DNA from: Panagrolaimus kolymaensis
Lineage: Eukaryota; Nematoda; Chromadorea; Rhabditida; Panagrolaimidae
Length of the DNA: 64,000 nucleotides
Assembly (NCBI GenBank): GCA_028622995.1
Contig: JAJQJQ010000026.1
Span: forward strand, 1,860,001 to 1,924,000
Direction of reading: 5' to 3'
Position 1 is the first letter of the stretch; the number at the start of each line of letters is the position of its first letter. The position numbers were made by a program, and so were the translations under genes. The notes under the pieces are model-generated. The model had not been told where the DNA came from. It did no database searches and worked only from the letters and a program-made list of their open reading frames with translations. Below are positions 38,481-49,881 of the stretch, in pieces.

Positions 38481-40985
38481 TTATCCAAATATTTCTTCAG
38501 CTTCCACACAATCATCATTTTCAGGATCCAAATATCCTTCAGCTTGACATCCAATTTTAACCAAACCACGTTTACTTAATTTTACGCAATGTCCTTTGAA
38601 TGTTTTCGTCTGAAAATACAAAAAATAAAATATTGATAACATCATAATCTTTTTCTGTTATTTTTTAATCCTTTTGTTTTAACATTTTTAAAAAAGATTT
38701 TCTTTTCGTTTTTTAATTTTTTTCTTTTCTTTGATTTTTTATCCTACGTAAGTTTTTTTTTATCTTTTTGCATTTTCCTCATAGTTTATCTCCTCCACCT
38801 TATTTTATTTTATTTTTTAATCCGCCTTTTGACATTTTAATATAACTTTTTTTTGTCTCATCAAAGTTCGAGAGAGAGGATTTTAATATTTCTTTTTTTG
38901 GTTATATTAATTTTCTTTTCTTACGTCTAATATTGTAATATTAAAAAATAAAATAATCAGCAAACATGTGCTAACATATTTTTTTAATATTTTTTAAACA
39001 ATTAAAAAAAACTTAAAAACAAAAACTAATTTTGGCGTTTTATTTCGCCGCTTTAAAAAAAACACACTTCCTTCCCTTCAAAAGGAAATCCTTCAATTTC
39101 CAAAACAACAAAACAGTTGTTTTATAGTTTGTGAAAAGCAGATTTTTAAACCCTCCCTCATTTTATGAAGCTGCGAGTGTGTTTAAAGTATGTATAAAAA
39201 ATTACGGTAATAATAAAGAGAAAATTCTTAAAAGAAGAAGCATGCTTTTTCTTTTTTAAAACTCGACAAAAACAATCTCCGGAAGCGTAATTGCGTTGAG
39301 ACTTAGAAATATTTAGTTATAAACAATTTTAACTTTGACCATTTAAATGCATTGTTTAAAAAAAAGATATATGTAAACATTGAGCTTCCGGCGGCGGCAT
39401 ATTATGTATGTCTAAGTATTAACGTCATAATTGCTTGAGACAAAAGCTAAGGCATAAAATAAAAAAATGCGTCTGAATGAAATGAAGCGCAATAGCGCGC
39501 TTAAAATTTTAGATAATAATTATGGGATTCATTAATACGTAAAAATTAGCATTAATCTCTTATTTTGGTCGGTCATATGAAAAATATTAAAATTAAATAA
39601 AAAAGATGAGACGTGATAGTGAAATTCTTGTAAATAGATTTTTGAAAAAAGTAGGTAGACAGACGACAACAACAGACAGCTACTGCTACTGTGGCACAAG
39701 GCACAAAAATCATAAGGCTACAAAGCTTTTTATGTTGAAGAAAAAAGTTTTTTGAACTCAAAAATAAATTTTTTTTTCTCACATTTATGTAGTACATGGC
39801 TAAAAAAATAAAATAAAACAAATAAATAAATAAATAATAATATATATTTTTGGAAGGGCAGCTGATAATCTGATGATAAAATTACTGTATTTTTGTGAAG
39901 GATTAAAAAATGATTATGATGACTAGTCGATGGTATGTACAAAAATAATTATTTTTTGTTTATACTTTTAAACCGATATAGGTATGTGTAATTGTGGTGT
40001 TTACCCAGACTTATTAGCTCAAATGTTTGAAGTTTTCATAACTGCCACATATTTCTTTTCTTTTTTCTTTAAGCTTAAGTGAAATGATCAATGGCCTTGC
40101 TTAATTTAGAAAAAAAATATTCCCAACTACTATGGGAAAAAACTATCCCTTTTGATTTTCCCATAAATTTTGTGTTTTCTTTCTTCGATTTCGAAATAGC
40201 CATCAAAAAATAGGAGACAAAAGTCAAGTGTGTCGCTAATTTTAAAGTCAGACCAATTTTTTTGTTTCTCATGACCTTTATAATCATCCCAAAATGAGCC
40301 CGTCGTGGTCGTTTTGTAGCAAGCCAGCAAGCAAGAAAGATGTTTGAAAAAAAGTTGAAAGGTGCAAAAAAATTTAAAATAAATAAAACAAGATTTATTT
40401 TAGCAGGTCACAGTCATCTGTATTTTTATATAAACTTCAAAGATTTAAAGATTTTTGAATTTTTAAATATATTTTTCATATCATCATCAAAAAGGTCACA
40501 GACAGGTGGAATACCCAAATTTAGATTTAGTATGGTTTTTTTCTTTCTTTCGTTCTTGGTGAAGGAGAAAAAAACTGTCTAGAAAGTAAGAAATGCTTCC
40601 TTTTTTAGCAAACTTTTTTTCTTTTCTTTTTTTCAGTGTATACTATAAAATTCTTTGATACTATTATTACTATTTTTAATTCAAAGTCTGCAAAAAAATT
40701 TATGTAGTATCTTCGAATGAAAAAGAATCTAATTTTTGCATAAAACAAAGAAACTCAAGGCTTCGCAAAGTTATATTTAGAATTTCTCATTATAAAAAGA
40801 AGCTATTTTTGGAAGTGAATTTCCCCTCCTCGATTATTTTTTTCTAAATATATTTTAATTTAACTCACCGTAGTTATTGTTACAGTACACGAAGGCCCAG
40901 ATGGATTACATTCAGCTAATTGAGAAAATAATAAAGTAAAAATAATAAAAATTGATAACACGATCGTAGCCATCTGAATTTTCAT
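38481..40985 (-). CDS. Small secreted protein of 81 aa with a 2.26-kb intron
   Basis: Two exons (40985-40869 and 38609-38481) join ACG/GTGAGT to TATTTTCAG/ACG in phase 0. The first 25 residues are a signal peptide (MATIVLSIFIIFTLLFSQLA from the second Met at 40973; the first Met at 40985 is also possible). The mature peptide is about 56 residues with five cysteines and contains CTVTITT, GHCVKLSKRGLVKIGCQAEG and DPENDDCVEAEEIFG. I do not recognise a family. The single intron is about 40 times the usual length in this window. GTGAGT and TTTTCAG are strong sites, and exon 2 alone has clear coding character. The long intron contains no gene that I can support. Confidence 0.7.
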
Positions 40986-42831
40986 TTTTGTATTTAAGTT
41001 TTATGAGTGACTGAAGTTGTTGTGATAAAAATAATTTTAATCAAGTTCGTTGTCAAGATTGGTTTCCTTTAAAAAAATTCTTATTTAACAATATAATCAA
41101 AATAATTTTAACAAATTTAGGCCACACGCGCACAAAGCAAAGTGAGGTTGAGAGGGAGTTAGTTGAATTAAAGCGAGAAAAAAAAATAAAGAAAAACAAG
41201 CTATCTCCAGACGACGACAGGTAATAATAAGCTTAAAATAAAAAAAGCTTTTTTTCCTTTTTTTCTTGAATCTTTATATTTATAAATATTCAACGACGGT
41301 GTAAAATACAAACACACACAAAGATTTTTTTTATAGTCCTTTTTATTAGAGTGATGGAAACACAGAGATTTCGAAGTTCAGAGGTGGAGCAAATAATGGC
41401 AACAAGAAAAAAAACTCTAGTAGCGGCGCAGACATATCCAGTCTGAAAAAAAAAGTGAAAAGAAAAGAAGGAGGTAGTGTAAGAAAATGGGCGGAGCTAT
41501 AACCCATCCATAAGCGGCGGGCAATAAGCCAAAAAAATTAAGGGATGTTATTAATGTTTTTGTTATCCCTTGTTTTAAGAGAAAAAAAAATATCGTACTT
41601 TAATTTGTTTTTCCATCTATTTTTTTATCTGTGAGAGAAAGGAAGAAAAAAAACAAGCAAAGCCGCCAGACAAAGAAAGACTTTTAGCCTTTTTTAATAT
41701 TTTAACTTTTTAATAATAAAAAAATTACAAGAAAAGAACTTTCTTTCTTCATTTTTTTACTGTACTTTAAAAATTTTAAACTTTTTTTACTTTTACTCCA
41801 AAATGATGTGGAAATGCAGAAAAGCATACAAATTTCAAACAATAAAAAATAAAAAAAGACTAGACAAATTTAAATTTTTTTCATTGTTTAAAAGTGAAGA
41901 ACAATATCACGCCATTGTTTTTTTTTGTCATATGTGCATTTTGAGAAGAAATAAAAGCACAATAACACACATTCATCGAGGTCATGGGTTAGTAAGTTGC
42001 TTCCGACCAAAGTTTTCGGTTCTTAAAAAAATTTAAATACAAATAAAAAGTAATTCCTTTTGTTTTGAAGAAAAAAATATATTACAAAAGAAAGCAATTT
42101 CTATTCCAATTTTTTTGCTTTTTGCTTCATCGCTTGAAAACACAAAAAATTTAAGACGTATGTTTTTTTGTAATACAGAAAAAACGAAGAAATTTTCATC
42201 ATAAATTTTATACTTGACCGCACAATAAAATTTACGTAACTGTTTTTTTAATTTTTTTTCTCGAAAAGCTTCTAATAAACGAGGATATGACAATAACAGC
42301 ATGAAATACGATAATAGTCTTTTTTCTCTGTTTATTTTTTTAATTAAAAGATTGATGATGCTGTAAATTAAGTGAAGGGTAAAATAGTTGTTAGTTATGT
42401 GCCACAATTAAAAATGTAGAGGTGTGAAAAAATTTATTATTGTAAAGATAAATATGTAAAGGATGAGACATTTCTTTTTTTCTGATTTTCAAAACTGAAT
42501 TGGCCAAAGAAAAGTTAAAGAAGAAAAACATTTATTATTTTTTCTAACTTTTAAAAACATTTTACTGTAGAGAGCAGAAAAAAATGAAGAAAGCAAAACA
42601 ACTGCCAGCAAAAATATCAAAATATTAATAACAAGAAAGTTAAGTTTTCCAAAAAAGTTATTTGTCTTAAGTTTTTTTCCCTTAAAAAAAGAACTTTTTA
42701 TCGTAAATTATTTCTATCCTAAGAATAGGGATAAAAAAATAAAAGAAGGCGAGAAAAAAGTGAAGTTCAGACTCTGTTATTATTTTTCAATCATTTTGAG
42801 TTTGAAAAAAAATAAAAGACAAAAAAAATTA
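40986..42831. other. Intergenic region upstream of the Helitron
   Basis: AT-rich, with no supported gene. A GC-richer patch at 41420-41530 (GGGCGGAGCTATAACCC, then GCGGCGGGC) has no sustained reading frame. The insertion point of the Helitron is at the right boundary, host base A at 42831. Confidence 0.5.
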
Positions 42832-43670
42832 TCTACCTATATAAAGCGAGAATGTATGTCTGTCTGTTTGTTTGTAGATTTGGTGTCCCCTAGCAAATGG
42901 AAATGTGTCTAGCACGTCCTATTCAGTTTTTTACGCTGATTACGAATATGTGAATTTCGTTTATCGGAAACGAAATGGTCGATCAGGACACGCAATTTAA
43001 ATTTGCATAATAGAAAAAAACTCTCGGCGCGAATGTTTCTCTTTGTGTTTGTGGAAATGGAAGAGCATGCTTTTTTTGTTTTTTCTGTAATGAAAGAGCG
43101 TCTATTATGATGCGATGCATCAGTAAATGTGAAGATAGTGAATATATTAGTTGAAAGAAAGATAATTATGAATATTAAATAACGATTAATGTTCGTAGCG
43201 AAAATGTCAAATTTTTGTTTAATTTATAGAATTTTAAAGAATGTTATCGGTTTTTGTTTTATATGCAAAATACTTATTTATGTCAAAATATGGTGCGTAA
43301 TAAAGTTGTTTCAAATATTCAGCTTTGCCAGTTATGTCTCATTTTTATTGTTGCAGTTGTTTTTTTTAAAGCTTCGAATAAATCAATCGACAATGGCGGC
43401 AAAATCCTTTAATTTCATTTCATGCAACGACTCAAAGAAACACTTCAGATTCGCTCCTTTCAGAAACATTCCCCAGAAGAATGCTTGAAAAAACGAAATT
43501 GTTTAGCATGATTTTTTTTGTTTCGAATCAGTCTATACTTTTTTCAGCCTACTGAACCGTCGGCTGCTCAAATCGAATTGATTTATTCTGCTATTACTAT
43601 TGCTATTACGCATCTTTTTTTTTTATAACGTGTTCGTGTTTTTTTATACGGTGTTTTTTTTTTTTTTGCG

Positions 43671-46600
43671 ATGTCCGTTGCTGACAGTGGTTCGTCTGCT
43701 GTTGGTGACAACGTTGCTGACTGTAGCTCTGCTGCAGTTGGTGACGAAGTTTACGGCCTTCGGGCACCCCTTGATAGTGGCTCTGCTACTGTCGAGGTTA
43801 ACGCTTACGGCCTTCGGGCAAACCAAGTTTACGGCCTTCGGGCAACCAAAGATTACGTTTCTCAAGTTAATGATACTCAAGTTCACGTTTCACAAGTTCA
43901 CGTTTCACAAGTTAACGTTTCACAAGTAACAAGCGCAACAGAAGATCACGCTTCTCATGCAACAACTTTTAATGAAAATGATAATTTCTTTACGCAAGAT
44001 GAAGAAGTTTACGTTACTGTAGATAATGGTGAAAATTTAATGAGCGATGTTTTTGCACCGCATGAAGTCAATCTTTTACCGATTGAACCAATGGAAATTG
44101 ATAATGAACCCATTTTAATGGGCGCGATGATTGAAGTATCTCAGATTAACGCAGATGAATTAGTTCCAAACCAGGAAATGCAAATTGCTGCAGATGTTGA
44201 AGAAACATATGAGCAATACTGTCGGAGAAATCATTTAAAAGGAAATAAAACGTTAAAGAAAAAATGGCTTAGACAAAAGCAAAAAAAGGAAGAACGTTTA
44301 AATGAAAATCAAAAACGTCGAGAAGAGCGTCAAAAAGCAAGAGAAAATGAAACTCAAGAACAAAGAAAAAGGCGTTTACAAGAAGCAAGTGAAATGCAAC
44401 AAATGAGAGTTGAAGCAGAAACTCGTAGTCAAAAACGAGCAAGATTAGAAATAGAAAATGAAGCAGTTATCATGAATCGTAATAATGAAACTTCTGAACA
44501 AAGTGAAGAGCGATTAAATGCCCAACGCATTCTTCAAGCTTCACTTCGTGAAAATGAAACTTCTGAACAAAGAGAGGAAAGATTGAATTTGCAACGTATT
44601 ATTCAAGCTTCACTTCGTGAAAATGAAAATGAAGAAGAAATAGAGCAACGATTAGAAGCTGATCGTATTCAGCATTCTAACGCAAGAGAGAATGAAACCG
44701 AGAACGAAAGAGTTCAACGTTTAGAAGCTGATGGCATTCAGCATAATAATGCAAGAGAAATTGAAAATGAAGAGGAAAGAGAAGAAAGACTTGAAGGTAT
44801 GCGACAAAGTAATAGGAGGCGTCAAGAAAATCCAGAAATGGAATTTCAAGGTGCAAATGCTCAAAATGTTGATATCTTTAGTTTAGGTGACATGAATATT
44901 GAATGTACTTTTTGTAAAGCAATGCATTTTGCTACTGAACCAAGAAGTACTGACGGAACTTTTGATAGTTGTTGCAATAAAGGAAAAGTTAAAGTAATGA
45001 TTGAACCAAATTTCCCAGAAAATTTGAAAAAGTTGTTAAAGCGAGAAGAAGGAACTGATTGGAAAGAATTACATTCCAATATTAATAAGTATAATACAAG
45101 TATGAGTTTTGCATATACGGTCGGTCAAGTTAGACAATTGCCAGGAGTTTTTAATTATCGAGTTCATGGAGAAGTTATGCATAAGTTGCCACGATATACG
45201 GAAACGATGCAAGGACAAAATCCAGCATATGGACAACTATGGATTATTGAAACCGATGATGCAATTGAATATCGATGTCAAGCTCCATTTGCTGCAAGTT
45301 GTGACAGAGAAATGTTTCGATTTTTGCATGAATTAGTTTCAAATGCAAATAAATATGCAGAAATTTATCGAATGTTGCATGAATATGAAGATGAAGAAAA
45401 TGAAAGAGCTGCAGAAGAAGGTCGTCAGCCTAAAATTTGCAAAATTGTTTTTAAGAAAACGACTAACAATACGAGCGATCCTCATGCTTTTCCAAGAGCC
45501 AATGAAGTTGCAGCTATTTATGTTTGCGATGAAAATGGCGACATTCCTTGGAATGATGTGTTTGTTCAACGTAAATGCAATCCAAATGAAAGGCCTTTGG
45601 AACAAAGAATTAGAAAGCATACGGAACATGTTGAACCGTTAACGTTTGTATTGTTTAATCCATTAGGAACTGGAGATTTTTGGCATTTTAATAAAGTTAA
45701 AAATCAAGATAATCCGGTTGGAACAAAAATGACTGCGTTACAATATGCATTGTTTAAGTTAGCTTGGAGACCTGAGCATGATAATGAGCCATTCAATCCT
45801 ATCCTTCATGGAGGAAAATTGTTAAGTAAATATTTATGTTGGTCGTTTAGTATTGTCGATAATGGTCGAATGCAATTTCACCGAACTCATCAAAGACAAT
45901 ATCGAGTTGAAAGTTATGCCGGTTTAACTGATTTTTTACGTACTATGGCAGAGGCTAATGGAGTGCAACCAGGAAAAAAGTTTATTTTACCATCAAGTTA
46001 TACTATGGGACCACGAAGTCAAGCAGAGTTTATGCATGATGCTATGGCAATGTCACAGAAGTTTGGATTACCCGATTTGTTTATTACAATGACGTGTAAT
46101 CCAGAAAACCCAGACATTACAAGAAATTTATTTGAGAATCAAAAAGCTTACGATCGACCTGATTTAGTTGATATAGTTTTTAATTATCAAATAAAAGGAT
46201 TTGTTAAAGAAATGAAAGATAAGCTTATGGGTAAGGTAAAAGCTTATATTTATGTCGTTGAATTTCAAAAGCGTGGTTTACCCCACATTCATAGCTTATG
46301 GTGGACTGAAGAAAGCTGGGATGATCCAGAAAAAATTAATAAATTTATTTCTGCTGAACTTCCAAATGAAAACGAAGATAAAGAACTTTATAATTTAGTT
46401 GTAAAAAATATGATTCACAGGCCATGTGGTGAATATGATCCTAATGCTATGTGTATGCAAGATGGTAAATGTAAAAGAGGTTTCCCAAAAGCATTTTGTG
46501 ATGAAACATTTTTGGATGAAAATTCATATCCACGATATCGAAGAAGAAATGATGGAAAAACAGCAACGATAAGATTTAAAGGTCAACCATTTGTTATTGA

Positions 46601-49277
46601 TAATAGATCGGTTGTTCCTTATAATGCATATTTATTGAAACGATTCCAATGTCATATCAATATTGAAATTGTTGGTAGTCCGCGCACAGTAAACTATCTT
46701 TTTAAGTATCTTTTTAAAGGTCCAGATAAAATGGCAATTGAAATTCGAGAAGGTCAAATAAATTATGATGAAATTAAAGCCTTTGTTGATGCACGTTATT
46801 TGAGCGCTCATGAAGCATTTTGGCGTCTCAGAAAATTCGATATGCATTATTTGAGTGAATCAGTTGAAAGATTAGCTATTCATTTGCCTGAACAGCAAGC
46901 AATTACAATGGCAGAAGATGCAACGGAAGAACAAATGCTTCAAGCAGCATTGCGTGATTCAAAGTTAATGGCATTTTTTAAGCTTAATGAAGAATTTCCT
47001 GATGGAATGAATAGAACTTTGACATATCCTCAAGTTTGCGTTCATTTTACGTGGAAACCTAATTTGCGTAAATGGACTCCTCGATGTAAAACGACTAAAC
47101 CTAAATGTCCAAGAATGTATGCAGTTAATCCAAAGAATACAGAACTTTTTCATTTGAGAAAATTAGTAATGGTTGTAAAAGGACCAAGAAATTATGAAGA
47201 TTTACGTCGAGATCCATTTGATGTTGAAGTAATTCATCCAACGTTTCGAGAAGCATGTGTTGCCCGAGGATTAGTTCAATCTGATCAAATGTATTATGAT
47301 GCAATGGAAGAAGGAAGTTATCACAATTTGCCTCGACAACTTCGTTCATTATTTGCCCGAATTGTTGCACATTGTGATGTTGAAGCTCCATTATGGTTAT
47401 GGAATCAGTTTCGCGATCAATTAACTGAGGATCTTCTTCGAAGTAACCGAGGTGATCGAGATGCAGCAGAAGTTTTAGCTTGGAGGCAAACGTTGCGAAT
47501 GATTATTAATAATGAACGATCATTGGAAGATTATCCAATTCTTCAAATGGTTGCAGAAATTGTTGGAGGAATTGAAAATGATTCGGTTGATGTTGCAGCT
47601 CATAGAATTCGAGGTGATGAAATGCGGGAAAGTTTGAATGCCGAACAAGCAAATGCATATGAAGCAATTATGGGACGAGTTGAAAATCCTGATAATTCTG
47701 CCGCATGTTTTTACATTGATGGTCCAGGAGGTTCAGGAAAGACTTATCTTTTTAATTGTTTGTTTTCCACTTTAATCGGTAAAGGTAAAAAGATTATTGT
47801 TATGGCATGGAGTGGCATTGCTGCTTCATTGTATGAAACTGGACGCACCGTTCATAATGTCTTTAAGCTTGATTTTCCATTCGAAGATGATAGTAATTCA
47901 GGCATTTCTGCTTTGGATTCGCTTGCAAAAGATTTGAAAGACGTTGATGCTATGGTTTGGGATGAAACTCCAATGGCTCCTCGAAGAGCATTAGAAGTAA
48001 TTGATGAAAAATTAAGAGAAATTATGAATAATAACCTTCCATTTGGAGGAAAAGTCATGATTCTTGGTGGCGATTTCCGACAATTGGGTCCAATTGTTAA
48101 AAACGGTACAAGAAACGATATTGTAAGAAGTAGCATTAAATCAAGTCCACTTTGGCAACATTTTGCTTCTAATTATTCTACTTTAATTAGAAATGAAAGA
48201 GCTGACAATAGTGGTGATGGTTTCGCTGAAACAATTTTAAGTATTGGAGATGGAAGCGCAAATGATGAAAATGGAAAAGTCACAATTCCAGAAGAATGTT
48301 CGACTGATGCAAATTTAGTTGAAAAAGTTTTTGCAGATATTATTGCCGATAAAGATTATAATGCTTTTTCTTCAAGAGCAATTCTTTCAACGGTTAATTC
48401 CGAAGTTGATGCATATAATGAAGAAATTATAAATTTGCTTGATGAAGATACAGAAAAAGTTTACACAGCAGTTGATCGAATTGAAAATGTTAATGGCGAT
48501 GGAAATGCAATGGAATATGTTCCTGAACATTTTGAATCGTTTAAGCCAAGTGGATTTCCAACTTATAAATTGCGTTTACGAGAAAATACAATTGTTATGC
48601 TAATGAGAAATTTGAATATTCGTGAAGGATTATGCAATGGAACAAGGCTTTTAATTAAAAAGTTAGAACGCAATATTATTATTGCTGAAAAACTTTTTAA
48701 TAGAAGCACAAATAATGATGATAATATTGTAATGATTCCAAGAATTACACTTCTCGATGAATCAAGCATTTTTACAGTTTACAGAAATCAGTTTCCAGTA
48801 AGACCAGCATTTGCAATGACAATTAATAAAGCTCAAGGTCAGACTTTCGATCAAATTGGAGTCGATATCAGCCGAGGAATTTTCACTCACGGTCATGTGT
48901 ATGTAGCTATTTCTCGCACACGTGCTTGGGATCGCCTTCAAATTAAGTTACATGCTGAAGATGTAAATTGTTCAAGAAATATTGTTTACAGTGAATTGTT
49001 GAGTGAAAATCCTCTTGCAGTTATGCAACCGGATGGTCCAACAATTGAAGGCTTAAATCCAAATTGGCATGCTCAAGAAATCATGGAAGTTGAAGAACAA
49101 GGCATTATTGAATATGAAAATGATGACAATGAAGTCTTACGAGGCATTAATGCAGGTTTACCTGCAGAAGAAGATTATAATGAAGATTGGAATAATTTGA
49201 ATGAATTTGAACAAAACCAAGAAGAATTTAATGCATTTTGGGAAGAAACGCATCAAGGTGATGAAGAAGAAGATTAA
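43671..49277 (+). CDS. Helitron Rep/PIF1-like helicase (RepHel)
   Basis: This single open frame of 1868 codons encodes the rolling-circle transposase. In order: an N terminus of short duplications (about 1-90); an Asn/Glu/Arg-rich coiled repeat block (about 190-400, with NETSEQREERLN and ASLRENE recurring every 25 or so residues); a zinc-finger-like ECTFCKAMHF...CCNKGK (about 405-440); the Rep domain with GLPDLFITMTCNPENPDI, the HUH motif PHIHSLWW (about 870) and the paired tyrosines YLFKYLFKG (about 1008); and a PIF1-type helicase with GPGGSGKT (about 1351), VWDE (about 1428), GGDFRQLGP (about 1465), the LMRNLNIREGLCNGTR region and TINKAQGQTF (about 1717). All catalytic motifs look intact and there is no stop or frameshift. 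The protein acts in the nucleus. The first ATG is used; 11 T residues just upstream are unusual for a start context. Confidence 0.95.
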   Translation: MSVADSGSSAVGDNVADCSSAAVGDEVYGLRAPLDSGSATVEVNAYGLRANQVYGLRATKDYVSQVNDTQVHVSQVHVSQVNVSQVTSATEDHASHATTFNENDNFFTQDEEVYVTVDNGENLMSDVFAPHEVNLLPIEPMEIDNEPILMGAMIEVSQINADELVPNQEMQIAADVEETYEQYCRRNHLKGNKTLKKKWLRQKQKKEERLNENQKRREERQKARENETQEQRKRRLQEASEMQQMRVEAETRSQKRARLEIENEAVIMNRNNETSEQSEERLNAQRILQASLRENETSEQREERLNLQRIIQASLRENENEEEIEQRLEADRIQHSNARENETENERVQRLEADGIQHNNAREIENEEEREERLEGMRQSNRRRQENPEMEFQGANAQNVDIFSLGDMNIECTFCKAMHFATEPRSTDGTFDSCCNKGKVKVMIEPNFPENLKKLLKREEGTDWKELHSNINKYNTSMSFAYTVGQVRQLPGVFNYRVHGEVMHKLPRYTETMQGQNPAYGQLWIIETDDAIEYRCQAPFAASCDREMFRFLHELVSNANKYAEIYRMLHEYEDEENERAAEEGRQPKICKIVFKKTTNNTSDPHAFPRANEVAAIYVCDENGDIPWNDVFVQRKCNPNERPLEQRIRKHTEHVEPLTFVLFNPLGTGDFWHFNKVKNQDNPVGTKMTALQYALFKLAWRPEHDNEPFNPILHGGKLLSKYLCWSFSIVDNGRMQFHRTHQRQYRVESYAGLTDFLRTMAEANGVQPGKKFILPSSYTMGPRSQAEFMHDAMAMSQKFGLPDLFITMTCNPENPDITRNLFENQKAYDRPDLVDIVFNYQIKGFVKEMKDKLMGKVKAYIYVVEFQKRGLPHIHSLWWTEESWDDPEKINKFISAELPNENEDKELYNLVVKNMIHRPCGEYDPNAMCMQDGKCKRGFPKAFCDETFLDENSYPRYRRRNDGKTATIRFKGQPFVIDNRSVVPYNAYLLKRFQCHINIEIVGSPRTVNYLFKYLFKGPDKMAIEIREGQINYDEIKAFVDARYLSAHEAFWRLRKFDMHYLSESVERLAIHLPEQQAITMAEDATEEQMLQAALRDSKLMAFFKLNEEFPDGMNRTLTYPQVCVHFTWKPNLRKWTPRCKTTKPKCPRMYAVNPKNTELFHLRKLVMVVKGPRNYEDLRRDPFDVEVIHPTFREACVARGLVQSDQMYYDAMEEGSYHNLPRQLRSLFARIVAHCDVEAPLWLWNQFRDQLTEDLLRSNRGDRDAAEVLAWRQTLRMIINNERSLEDYPILQMVAEIVGGIENDSVDVAAHRIRGDEMRESLNAEQANAYEAIMGRVENPDNSAACFYIDGPGGSGKTYLFNCLFSTLIGKGKKIIVMAWSGIAASLYETGRTVHNVFKLDFPFEDDSNSGISALDSLAKDLKDVDAMVWDETPMAPRRALEVIDEKLREIMNNNLPFGGKVMILGGDFRQLGPIVKNGTRNDIVRSSIKSSPLWQHFASNYSTLIRNERADNSGDGFAETILSIGDGSANDENGKVTIPEECSTDANLVEKVFADIIADKDYNAFSSRAILSTVNSEVDAYNEEIINLLDEDTEKVYTAVDRIENVNGDGNAMEYVPEHFESFKPSGFPTYKLRLRENTIVMLMRNLNIREGLCNGTRLLIKKLERNIIIAEKLFNRSTNNDDNIVMIPRITLLDESSIFTVYRNQFPVRPAFAMTINKAQGQTFDQIGVDISRGIFTHGHVYVAISRTRAWDRLQIKLHAEDVNCSRNIVYSELLSENPLAVMQPDGPTIEGLNPNWHAQEIMEVEEQGIIEYENDDNEVLRGINAGLPAEEDYNEDWNNLNEFEQNQEEFNAFWEETHQGDEEED

Positions 49278-49817
49278 GTTTTAAGTTGTGCTAAAGTTAA
49301 AGTTGTTTTTATTTTTAAATGAAAATGATCAAATGTTTAAGCGGGTTTGTTTTGTTCTTTCTAGAGCATTGTTTCCCCGTCAACAAAAACCAATAACCCT
49401 CTTGAAGCTGGAAACCGTGACGTGGTTAGAGGGCTTACTGTCAAATTTGTTTTTTGGCAAACTAATATCCAGCAATTTTATTGTTTTATTTTTTATTTGG
49501 TGTTTGATTGTGTTTGATGTGTATTTATTTGTTTTGTTTATTTGTTTTGTGAAAATAAAGAATTATTTTAAAATGTTTAAACGAGCAACAACATGAGCCT
49601 TAGCCTAAGTATTTTTGTTTCTAAGTATCTTAGTAGGAATTTTACTATTATAACCAATCAAATTTCCAAAATTATATATCACCAGTATTATAAGAATATT
49701 TCCCCTTTTATCATCCAACCCTTCTCCAGAATAACTCAACCAACGTTGTATTTTGTAGGCGAAAATGTTATGTGTGTTTCTTAAAGTGTTTATTTATTTC
49801 CACGCAAAAAATAATGA

Positions 49818-49838
49818 GGGACCACCGAAGGTGGGCCC
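49818..49838 (+). repeat. Helitron 3' subterminal hairpin
   Basis: GGG-A-CCACC, loop GAA, GGTGG-G-CCC: an 8-bp stem with one A/G mismatch in otherwise AT-rich DNA. Helitrons end transposition at such a GC-rich hairpin. It is the strongest stem-loop near the element's right end. Confidence 0.8.
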
Positions 49839-49881
49839 CAAAGCTCTTGTGGTGTTTAAAAGGAAAAAATAAAATTACTAG

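Larger units (their letters stand above)
42832..49881 (+). mobile_element. Autonomous Helitron, apparently complete
   Basis: The 5' end TCTACCTATATAAAGCG, followed by ATGTATGTCTGTCTG, is a typical Helitron terminus (5' TC, then T/G-rich). It is preceded by host A (42831). Near the 3' end lies a GC-rich hairpin at 49818-49838 (GGG-A-CCACC-GAA-GGTGG-G-CCC). The first CTRR after it is CTAG at 49878-49881, followed by host T (49882), matching the canonical A/T target with no duplication. The hairpin-to-CTAG distance (about 43 nt) is longer than the usual 10-15, so the exact 3' end is less certain than the 5' end. Inside is one intact Rep/helicase ORF. The length of about 7.05 kb is ordinary for an autonomous copy. 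Confidence 0.85.

Noticed and set aside
43189..43488. 99-codon frame in the Helitron 5' region
   Set aside because: Hydrophobic low complexity and no known Helitron accessory protein; treated as leader sequence.
45109..48769. Several 60-100-codon frames on both strands inside the Helitron ORF
   Set aside because: They are shadows of the 1868-codon RepHel frame.
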